From assembly GCA_947625445.1 (NCBI GenBank), contig CANQOM010000012.1, positions 1 to 20,124 on the forward strand: DNA of 20,124 nucleotides. The letters run 5' to 3'. The DNA comes from Candidatus Gastranaerophilales bacterium (GTDB lineage Bacteria; Cyanobacteriota; Vampirovibrionia; Gastranaerophilales; Gastranaerophilaceae). The notes beneath the pieces are model-generated. The model made no database searches and was not told where the DNA came from. It saw nothing but the letters and a program-made list of their open reading frames with translations. A program made the translations under genes and the position numbers. This document shows, one piece after another, positions 6,949-13,220 of the stretch; position 1 is the first letter of the stretch, and every line of letters begins with the position of its first letter.

Positions 6949-7494
6949 ATGAAAATTAACAATGTAAGTTTTGGACGTGCAATAAAAGTAATAGCTCCGC
7001 CCGAATATACAAATTATTTAGCATACATGGCAAATACCGATAACTATATGACAAGTAAAGATAAAGCTATAGGTAATTTTGCTAAAAAAGTTTTTAATGA
7101 TACAGACACTGTTAAAGACGGTCAAGCTATTGATTTTGTTTCCTCCTTTGGTGATACTTATATTTTTAGCGGAAAAGATGCTAATTTATTCCATCAAATT
7201 AATAATGAACTTAATGACGAACTTGAACTATATAAAGGGATTTATTCCGATGATGAAATTAATGCCCTTAAATTACGAGCGGAAGAAATATTTTTAAACC
7301 AAGTTGAAAACGGTGATTTTGATAAACCAGATTCAAGAATTATTATTAATTTCAGTAAATTTACAGATCCAAAATATAATATTCCCATTTCAAGAATAAA
7401 TTTTTTATCATATACAAGTGTTTCACCATATACTAAAGAACAAATAGATGTTAAATTAGAAAATACACCGTTTTCAAAAGATATAATAATTTAA
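6949..7494 (+). CDS. Unknown small protein, SFGRAIKV family, paralog 2
   Basis: A 181-aa soluble-looking protein beginning MKINNVSFGRAIKV. It has an AAGGAG ribosome site that overlaps the stop codon of paralog 1, so the two form an operon. Conserved blocks with the neighbour: N-terminal NNVSFGRAIKV, FAKKVFND, DTYIFSGKDA, VENGD, and SPYTKEQ. Between the blocks the sequences differ strongly, which suggests an old duplication rather than a recent copy. No cysteines are present. The stop codon abuts the stop codon of the convergent flavodoxin gene with no intergenic base. Function unknown. Confidence 0.82.
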   Translation: MKINNVSFGRAIKVIAPPEYTNYLAYMANTDNYMTSKDKAIGNFAKKVFNDTDTVKDGQAIDFVSSFGDTYIFSGKDANLFHQINNELNDELELYKGIYSDDEINALKLRAEEIFLNQVENGDFDKPDSRIIINFSKFTDPKYNIPISRINFLSYTSVSPYTKEQIDVKLENTPFSKDIII

Positions 7495-8073
7495 TTATTT
7501 TACACTTTCTAACCATTCTGTAATATCATTATCAGAAGCAGTATTTTCATATGCTACAAAGCCTTTTTTTACAGTTGATTCCGGAAGTAATTTTGCTATA
7601 TCCGTAAATGTTGATGAAGCACCTCCGCCTCCATGGGTACAAAACGGAATAATTGTTTTACCCTTCATATCATTTTCTGTTATAAATGATTTTACCGCAG
7701 GTGCCATTGTATACCACCATACCGGAGTACCTATATAAATTACATCATAATCATTAATATTTTCCACTTTAGATTTTAATTTTGGTCTAAAATCAGAAGC
7801 CTTCTCTTTTTTAGCTTGTTCTACCACTTCATTATAACTTGTAGGATATGGTTCTATTGTTTCTATTTTAAAAATATCTCCTTTGGTTTTTAATTGAATC
7901 CGTTTCGCTAAAGCTTCGGTATTTCCTGAATATGAATAATAAACAATTAAACTTTTTTTGTCGCTCATATTTGCTTTCTCCTCATTTACACCTTGTTGCG
8001 CCATTACCTTACATCCTATTAGCACAATTGCAGAAAAAATTATAAGTAGAGATAAAACCCATTTGAAATTCAT
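7495..8073 (-). CDS. Flavodoxin-like protein, predicted lipoprotein with a second internal start
   Basis: A 192-aa flavodoxin fold. The FMN phosphate loop is SYSGNTEA (about 47-54), with GTPVWWYTMAP and a THGGGG loop for the isoalloxazine ring, as in the flavodoxin_4 group. The long form starts with a signal-type helix and a lipobox LIGC (18-21), so it could be anchored outside the cytoplasm; its ATG (8073) has AAAGGA upstream. Residue 36 is a second ATG (7966-7968) with an ideal GAGGAG at 7978-7983, 9 nt away, and the core domain starts right after it. A cytosolic form is therefore plausible. It lies 12 nt downstream of the reductase gene. Electron partner unknown. Confidence 0.88.
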   Translation of the reverse strand: MNFKWVLSLLIIFSAIVLIGCKVMAQQGVNEEKANMSDKKSLIVYYSYSGNTEALAKRIQLKTKGDIFKIETIEPYPTSYNEVVEQAKKEKASDFRPKLKSKVENINDYDVIYIGTPVWWYTMAPAVKSFITENDMKGKTIIPFCTHGGGGASSTFTDIAKLLPESTVKKGFVAYENTASDNDITEWLESVK

Positions 8074-8085
8074 ATTTATATTCCT

Positions 8086-8721
8086 TTACCTTATAAAATT
8101 TGTAAATTCCACTTCTTCTTCAATAGGAGGAAGTATTCCTGCATTTTTACCAGCTTCTTTGCATTTTAAGAAGTATGCCATATTCCTTGCAAGATATCTT
8201 AAATTTTGTAATCCTTCTTTATCTTCATTTACTTGGGGCGCAATTTGACCATGAACTTCATTCCAATATCTTCCTGATATTACAGGCATTTGTGATATTG
8301 AAAAATATTTATTTAACTGGTCTAAAGTTGCAGTTGTACCTGCACGTCTTGCTACTGCAACTGAGGCTCCGGGTTTTAATCTAAACGGATTCTTTCCCGA
8401 CCGCCATCCTGAGAAAAATGCTCTGCCTAAAAATGACGTTATTGCTCCTGTTGCAGCTGCATAATGTACGGGAGAACCTACAATCAGTCCATCACAATTA
8501 ATCATTTTATCAACAAATTCGTTTACTCTGTCTTTATCAAAAACACATCTTCCTATTTTTGAACATGCTCCGCATCCCATACAAGATGCTATTATTTCCT
8601 TGCCAATATAAAAAATTTCCGATTCAATTCCTTCTTCTTCCAAGGTTTTTGCTATTTCATTCAATGATAAATATGTGTTTCCTTTTTCATGCGGTGAACC
8701 GTTCAATAACATTACTTTCAT
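8086..8721 (-). CDS. NADPH-dependent FMN reductase / iron-sulfur flavoprotein-like
   Basis: A 211-aa flavodoxin-like oxidoreductase. NGSPHEKGNT (7-16) is the FMN phosphate loop. A compact cysteine cluster C47-x2-C50-x2-C53-x5-C59 matches the [4Fe-4S] motif of the Isf family. GSPVHYAA follows as the second flavin loop, and the C-terminus ends TNFIR as in many clostridial relatives. It probably transfers electrons from a reduced carrier to small acceptors or peroxide/oxygen; the precise substrate is unknown. First gene of a two-gene unit with the flavodoxin, with AGGAG ribosome site and a strong promoter overlapped by an inverted repeat. Confidence 0.88.
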   Translation of the reverse strand: MKVMLLNGSPHEKGNTYLSLNEIAKTLEEEGIESEIFYIGKEIIASCMGCGACSKIGRCVFDKDRVNEFVDKMINCDGLIVGSPVHYAAATGAITSFLGRAFFSGWRSGKNPFRLKPGASVAVARRAGTTATLDQLNKYFSISQMPVISGRYWNEVHGQIAPQVNEDKEGLQNLRYLARNMAYFLKCKEAGKNAGILPPIEEEVEFTNFIR

Positions 8722-8736
8722 ACAATTCTCCTTTAC

Positions 8737-8757
8737 TTGATAAGTTTATATTATCAA
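8737..8757. promoter_or_regulatory. Operator-like inverted repeat over the reductase promoter
   Basis: TTGATAA (8737-8743) and TTATCAA (8751-8757) are a perfect 7-bp inverted repeat with a 7-nt spacer. It spans the -10 element (8750-8755) and the predicted transcription start, a typical repressor position. Confidence 0.45.
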
Positions 8758-8778
8758 TTTAGAGTTACTATCAGTCAA
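8750..8778 (-). promoter_or_regulatory. Promoter of the reductase-flavodoxin unit
   Basis: TTGACT (8773-8778) and GATAAT (8750-8755) with a 17-nt spacer on the minus strand, each 5 of 6 to consensus. Start predicted near 8743, upstream of AGGAG at 8728-8732. Confidence 0.65.
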
Positions 8779-8787
8779 GTAGGTAAT

Positions 8788-8821
8788 AAAAAACGACCGA
8801 TTACAAAACCGGCCGTTTTTT
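8788..8821 (-). terminator. Intrinsic terminator of the deaminase-rubrerythrin operon
   Basis: A 12-bp stem (8788-8799 with 8810-8821) encloses a 10-nt loop and has A/U flanks. The single non-Watson-Crick pair is G-U on the minus-strand RNA but A-C on the plus strand, so the structure is built for the minus direction. Confidence 0.85.
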
Positions 8822-8839
8822 ATATCTATCTTTTTACTT

Positions 8840-9379
8840 TTAATAGTTATTTTCTTTTATAAAGAAAAAGCTTTTCGGATGAGCACAGACAGGACATACT
8901 TCCAATGCGCTATCTGATTTATATGAATAACCGCAGTTTGCACATTCCCATTGTTTTTCTTCATTTCTTTTAAATACTTTGCCTGTTTTGATATTTTCCA
9001 ACAATTTTCTGTATCTTTCTTCATGTTCTTTTTCTATTTTTGCAACATTTTCAAATAGAAATGCAATATCATTAAAACCTTCTTCTCTTGCTTCTTTTGC
9101 AAATTTAGCATACATATCGGTCCATTCGTAATTTTCACCTTCGGCTGCATCTTCTAAATTATTTTCAGTAGAACCTACACTACCACCATGCAACAATTTA
9201 AACCAAATTTTTGCATGTTCTTTTTCATTATTTGCAGTTTCTTCAAAAAATTTACTTATTTGTACATATCCGTCTTTTTTTGCTTGTGCAGCGTAATAAG
9301 TATATTTATTTCTTGCTTGTGATTCACCTGAAAATGCTTCCTGTAAATTCTTTTCTGTCTTCGAACCTTTTAATTCCAT
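8840..9379 (-). CDS. rbr: Rubrerythrin
   Basis: A 179-aa peroxide reductase of anaerobes. The N-terminal ferritin-like diiron domain (about 5-130) shows E19, E52 with H55 (ExxH of NEKEH), E97 and the EKEH near 117-119. The C-terminal rubredoxin domain has C146/C149 (CANCGY) and C162/C165 (CPVCAH). Length and order are normal. It lies 11 nt after the dCMP deaminase gene with GGAGTTA as ribosome site and ends at a strong terminator. It takes electrons from rubredoxin, NADH-dependent reductases or possibly the neighbouring flavoproteins; that link is inferred from position. Confidence 0.96.
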   Translation of the reverse strand: MELKGSKTEKNLQEAFSGESQARNKYTYYAAQAKKDGYVQISKFFEETANNEKEHAKIWFKLLHGGSVGSTENNLEDAAEGENYEWTDMYAKFAKEAREEGFNDIAFLFENVAKIEKEHEERYRKLLENIKTGKVFKRNEEKQWECANCGYSYKSDSALEVCPVCAHPKSFFFIKENNY

Positions 9380-9390
9380 ACTTAACTCCT

Positions 9391-9849
9391 TTAACTGTAT
9401 TGCTTTACATAATCTGACAATTCTTTCTTTATATTTTCCACCAAAACATATTCTATAGGAGAATTGTCATCTTTTCTTAAATATACATCTTTTATTCCGG
9501 CTTGTACAATAAATCTTTTACATAAGATGCATATAAAATTATGACCATATATATACATTGTTGCATCTTTACATCTGTCTTGACCGGCTTGTATTATAGC
9601 ATTTTGCTCGGCATGTATACTTCTGCAGGTTTCATACTTCGTTCCTGATTCAATATTATTTTCTATTCTGTAGCATTTACCTATTTCCATACAGGAAATA
9701 ACTTTAGACGGTGTACCATTATATCCCGTTGCTTTAATTTTTTTATCTTCTCCCACTATTACCGCTCCGACATGTGCTCTTATACAATTTGATCTTGATG
9801 CACATGTTTTTGCTATTTCAAGAAAATATTCATTCCACTCTTTAACCAT
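9391..9849 (-). CDS. Deoxycytidylate (dCMP) deaminase, ComEB-like
   Basis: A 152-aa zinc deaminase converting dCMP to dUMP for dTTP synthesis. GYNGTP (42-47), C53/C59 region and CRSIHAEQNAI with H79 and catalytic E81 are typical. The usual PCxxC zinc motif reads ICILC (C107, C110), so the proline is lost but both cysteine ligands remain. Its GAGGG ribosome site lies about 5 nt before the ATG. It heads a two-gene operon with rubrerythrin. Substrate is inferred from family resemblance; cytidine deaminase is less likely. Confidence 0.9.
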   Translation of the reverse strand: MVKEWNEYFLEIAKTCASRSNCIRAHVGAVIVGEDKKIKATGYNGTPSKVISCMEIGKCYRIENNIESGTKYETCRSIHAEQNAIIQAGQDRCKDATMYIYGHNFICILCKRFIVQAGIKDVYLRKDDNSPIEYVLVENIKKELSDYVKQYS

Positions 9850-9865
9850 TTTACCCTCTTAAATT

Positions 9866-9894
9866 ATTATATATGACTTCATATTAAGTAACAA
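9866..9894 (-). promoter_or_regulatory. Promoter of the deaminase-rubrerythrin operon
   Basis: TTGTTA (9889-9894), 17-nt spacer, TATAAT (9866-9871) on the minus strand. The start is expected near 9859-9860, directly at the GAGGG site (9854-9858), so the leader is only about 10-12 nt. Confidence 0.6.
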
Positions 9895-9932
9895 TAATTT
9901 GTAAATTATTTATTAATACAGGGTTTTTAAAT

Positions 9933-9938
9933 TAAAAT
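9933..9938 (+). promoter_or_regulatory. Candidate -10 box of the WYL-DUF4127 operon (leaderless)
   Basis: TAAAAT ends 6 nt before the ATG at 9945. No Shine-Dalgarno precedes this ATG, so transcription may start at or next to the start codon. The -35 region (about 9910-9915, TTATTA) is weak. Confidence 0.3.
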
Positions 9939-9944
9939 TAATTT

Positions 9945-10901
9945 ATGGATAAAATTCAATCATTAAAAGAAAAGAAAAAAAAATTCTGGATAAGTTCTAC
10001 AGGATACAGAGCATTAATCATTCTCAAAGCATTAATTAATAAACCATGCTCTCTCGATGAATTAACAGAATTATTAAAAGCTAATAATGTAACTAACAAA
10101 TCTTTATCTAAAGACACTCTCAGAATTACTTTAAATACTTTAAAGCAAGCAGGTTGTCTTATTAAACGACCAAATAAAAATAACGGTTATAAGTATGAAA
10201 TTATTTCACATCCTTTCGGATTATTTATAACTGACTTTGAGCTTAATGCTTTAATTTTGCTTAGAGACAAACTTGCAGAAGACTCTCCCTGGCAATATAT
10301 AATTAAAATTAATTCATTTTTTAATAAATTTATTAATTTAACAAAAAATCCAATTCAAATTGAAACAATTCATAACACTCAACCTTTAGGTAATATTGAT
10401 GAAAATATTATGAATGAATTTTTTAATACAAAATATCAAGGTAAAAAAATAGGTATTATTTATAATTCTTCAAAAAACGGAGAAGAAAATCTTGATATTC
10501 TTCCTTTTAAAATTATTTATGAAAATAAAAGAATTTACCTATGGTGTTACCTTTTTAAGTATCATACAAATACTATGTTAAATTTATCCAATATAATAAA
10601 AGTAACATATGTTAATATTGCTGAAAAATATGATTTTAACAATTCTTATGATGTTTTTTATAAAGTAACAAATATTCCTTTAAGAGATTTTGAGTTAAAA
10701 GATTATGAGGAAATTACGGAAAGTAATGAAAATTCTTTTGTTGTTAAGGCAAATGTCACAAATGAATTTTGGTTTATACAAAGAATACTTCAGCTGGGTA
10801 CTAATTTCAAAATTATTTCGCCCGATTTTTTCAGACAAAAACTTATTAATAAAATTAAATTAATTCAAAAAAGGTATGAAAATAATGCACAAACAAGATA
10901 A
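9945..10901 (+). CDS. WYL-domain transcriptional regulator 1 (degenerate WYL motif)
   Basis: A 318-aa protein with a winged-helix N-terminus (about 18-90), a linker, a WYL-like beta domain (about 165-225) and a C-terminal WCX-like segment (about 262-312). The WYL signature is degenerate: IYLW at 197-200 in place of W-Y-L, and the usual arginines downstream are not apparent (LFKYHTNTMLNLSNI). WYL domains often bind nucleic acids or small ligands; the altered motif makes the ligand uncertain. The next gene encodes the same architecture and overlaps it, so the pair may act as a heterodimer, as PafB/PafC do. Fully AT-biased codon use, like its neighbours downstream. Confidence 0.75.
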   Translation: MDKIQSLKEKKKKFWISSTGYRALIILKALINKPCSLDELTELLKANNVTNKSLSKDTLRITLNTLKQAGCLIKRPNKNNGYKYEIISHPFGLFITDFELNALILLRDKLAEDSPWQYIIKINSFFNKFINLTKNPIQIETIHNTQPLGNIDENIMNEFFNTKYQGKKIGIIYNSSKNGEENLDILPFKIIYENKRIYLWCYLFKYHTNTMLNLSNIIKVTYVNIAEKYDFNNSYDVFYKVTNIPLRDFELKDYEEITESNENSFVVKANVTNEFWFIQRILQLGTNFKIISPDFFRQKLINKIKLIQKRYENNAQTR

Positions 10902-11805
10902 AAGCAATAATACCGGTTTAAGGATACTTGAAGTATTAAAAATACTTCGTGAAAATGAGGTGACTAAACATGAATTAATTGATAAACTTAAAAACATATC
11001 GAATATTGAAAATGTTTATACTCAAGAAGCATTTATTAAATATTTCAATACTTTAGAAGCTATCGGAATACACGTTGAAAAAGAAGGAAGAGTTTATAAA
11101 ATTTCAAATTCTTTTGAAAATATTAATTTATCTTCGGAAGAACAAAGTATTGTATTAAAGTTATTAAAATACGCTAATAAACTTTATAACATTAAAGAAG
11201 AACAAGCTATTTACAATGTATTCAAAAAAGCTCAAAAGAACATTAATATTAATACTAAACAAATTATTGACAATATTATTAAAGAAAATAATGCTTTTTA
11301 TAATGAAAATATTAAAAATAATATTATTAATACAATTATAAACTATATTAATGATGAGCAGCTTGTAAGTATTACTTTAAAAAAGAATAATTCTCCCAAT
11401 GAAACTGTCATTGTAGAAATTAAAAATGTAACTGAAAAAAATAATAAAATTTATATAACTTGTTATAATTCTTCATGGGCTAAAAACAGAAAAATTTGTA
11501 TAGATTCCGTAATTGAAATGAAGCAATTATCTAAAAAGTCTCCCAATGTATACATAAAAAATTCAACCGTATTTGAAATATACGGAAGACTTATAAAATC
11601 ATATCGTATAAGACCTAATGAAAAAGTTCTTGAACTTAACGGAGAAAAATTAACTATATCCAATGAAGGTGAAGATTTTGATTCCATTCTTTTAAGATTA
11701 TTAAAATACGGTGAAAATTGTAAGGTAATAAAACCTTTATTTTTACAGAAACAACTTATCGATTTAACTGAAAATATGCTTAAAAACTTGGAGACGGAAG
11801 TATGA
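10885..11805 (+). CDS. WYL-domain transcriptional regulator 2
   Basis: About 306 aa, same layout as the previous protein: winged helix (about 8-78), helical linker (80-150), WYL-like domain (about 155-215, IYITCY at 189-194) and C-terminal WCX-like part (225-302). I prefer ATG 10885 over ATG 10876 because the AAAGG at 10870-10874 is 10 nt from the former but only 1 nt from the latter. It overlaps the first regulator by 17 nt and the DUF4127 gene by 4 nt (ATGA), so all three are translationally coupled. Sequence identity to its neighbour looks low, so this is an old pair, not a fresh duplication. Target unknown; autoregulation is likely. Confidence 0.72.
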   Translation: MHKQDKSNNTGLRILEVLKILRENEVTKHELIDKLKNISNIENVYTQEAFIKYFNTLEAIGIHVEKEGRVYKISNSFENINLSSEEQSIVLKLLKYANKLYNIKEEQAIYNVFKKAQKNININTKQIIDNIIKENNAFYNENIKNNIINTIINYINDEQLVSITLKKNNSPNETVIVEIKNVTEKNNKIYITCYNSSWAKNRKICIDSVIEMKQLSKKSPNVYIKNSTVFEIYGRLIKSYRIRPNEKVLELNGEKLTISNEGEDFDSILLRLLKYGENCKVIKPLFLQKQLIDLTENMLKNLETEV

Positions 11806-13220
11806 AAACAATAGCTCTTATACCTATTGATAACAGAAGTGTATGCTATGAGCTTCCCAAGTTAATTACCAATTTAGACGATGAATATAATCTTTTATTA
11901 CCAAAACGTAAATTTTTGGGTGATTTAAAAAATAATGCACATATTAACAGAATTTTTGATTGGCTCTCAAACTTAAAAAATATAGATTATCTTATTATTT
12001 CACTTGATACACTCGCTTATGGAGGATTAATTCCTTCAAGAAGAAGTCCGGATTCTTTTGAGGTTATTAAGTCAAGAGTAAATAAACTTATTTCAATATT
12101 AAAAAATTTGAATACAAAAGTATACGCTTTTTCAAGTATAATGCGCATTTCTAATAATAACATTAATGAAGAAGAAAAAGAATATTGGAATCTATACGGC
12201 ACCAAAATTTTTGACTATTCTTTTAATCTTCATAAAACAGAAGTTACTTGTCAAAATGACAGTCTTGTTGCCGCAAACTGTGCTTCAATAAGAGTCCCGG
12301 AAAATATCTTAAATGATTACCTTAATACAAGAAATCGTAATTTTGAAATAAATAAATTATATATTAACCTTAAAAAACAAGGAATATTTGATACTCTCGT
12401 ATTTTCAAAAGATGACTGTGCTCAATACGGATTAAATGTTAAAGAAGCAAATTTATTGAAAGAATATTCACAAGGAGAAAAAGATATATATATTAAAACA
12501 GGAGCCGATGAAATTCCTCTTTCTCTTTTATCAAGAGCTATTAATTCTAATAAAAAAATAAAAATTGCACCAATTTTTACTCAACCTGACAGTATTAATA
12601 AAATTTCCAGATATGAAGATATTTCAGTTTCAGAATCAGTTAATTCTCAAATTGAATTATCGGGGGGAATTATAAGTAATTTAGAAAATGCTGATTTAAT
12701 TCTTTTAGTCAATAATTTTTGTGATATTCAAGGTGAATTAGTTATGAACATTAATTCTCAATTATTTAATAAAGAATTAATTCTTCCTGATAAACCCTAC
12801 TGCATAGCCGATATTGTCAATGCCAACGGAAGTGATAATAATTTTGTTGATAAATTTTTAAGTAAAACAGATTTTAAACAATTTTACGGTTATGCGGCTT
12901 GGAATACAACAGGAAATACTTTAGGAAGTGTTATTTCATCAGCTCTAACTTTCTATAAAGCAATAAAACCTAATAATTTAGCATTTAAAATACTTCAGTT
13001 AACAAGATTCCTTGATGATTGGGCTTATCAGGCAAATATAAGAGCTCAAATAAGAGAAAATTCTAATAATTTATCAAATAATATTATTAAAGAAAAAATG
13101 ATTAAATTTGAAAATATATTATTTAATAAATTTGATTTATCTAACTTAAACTTAACTTATTCATATCCATGGAACAGATTTTTTGAAATTGAAGTAAATA
13201 TAAATAGCACTATTAAATAA
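11802..13220 (+). CDS. DUF4127 family protein
   Basis: A 472-aa protein that I recognise as DUF4127. Hallmarks are the N-terminal PIDNRSVCYELP (8-19), SLDTLAYGG (67-75) followed by SRR, KDDCAQYG (203-210), GADEIPLSLLSRA (234-246), AWNTTGNTLGS (366-376 region) and RFLDDWAYQANIR (402-414). Conserved acidic pairs (D204/D205, D236/E237, D405/D406) suggest an enzyme, possibly metal- or sugar-active, but no activity is established to my knowledge. No signal peptide or membrane helix, so cytoplasmic. It is the last gene of the WYL pair operon (4-nt ATGA overlap) and overlaps the convergent glcD gene by 8 nt at the 3' end with no terminator between. Confidence 0.85.
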   Translation: MKTIALIPIDNRSVCYELPKLITNLDDEYNLLLPKRKFLGDLKNNAHINRIFDWLSNLKNIDYLIISLDTLAYGGLIPSRRSPDSFEVIKSRVNKLISILKNLNTKVYAFSSIMRISNNNINEEEKEYWNLYGTKIFDYSFNLHKTEVTCQNDSLVAANCASIRVPENILNDYLNTRNRNFEINKLYINLKKQGIFDTLVFSKDDCAQYGLNVKEANLLKEYSQGEKDIYIKTGADEIPLSLLSRAINSNKKIKIAPIFTQPDSINKISRYEDISVSESVNSQIELSGGIISNLENADLILLVNNFCDIQGELVMNINSQLFNKELILPDKPYCIADIVNANGSDNNFVDKFLSKTDFKQFYGYAAWNTTGNTLGSVISSALTFYKAIKPNNLAFKILQLTRFLDDWAYQANIRAQIRENSNNLSNNIIKEKMIKFENILFNKFDLSNLNLTYSYPWNRFFEIEVNINSTIK

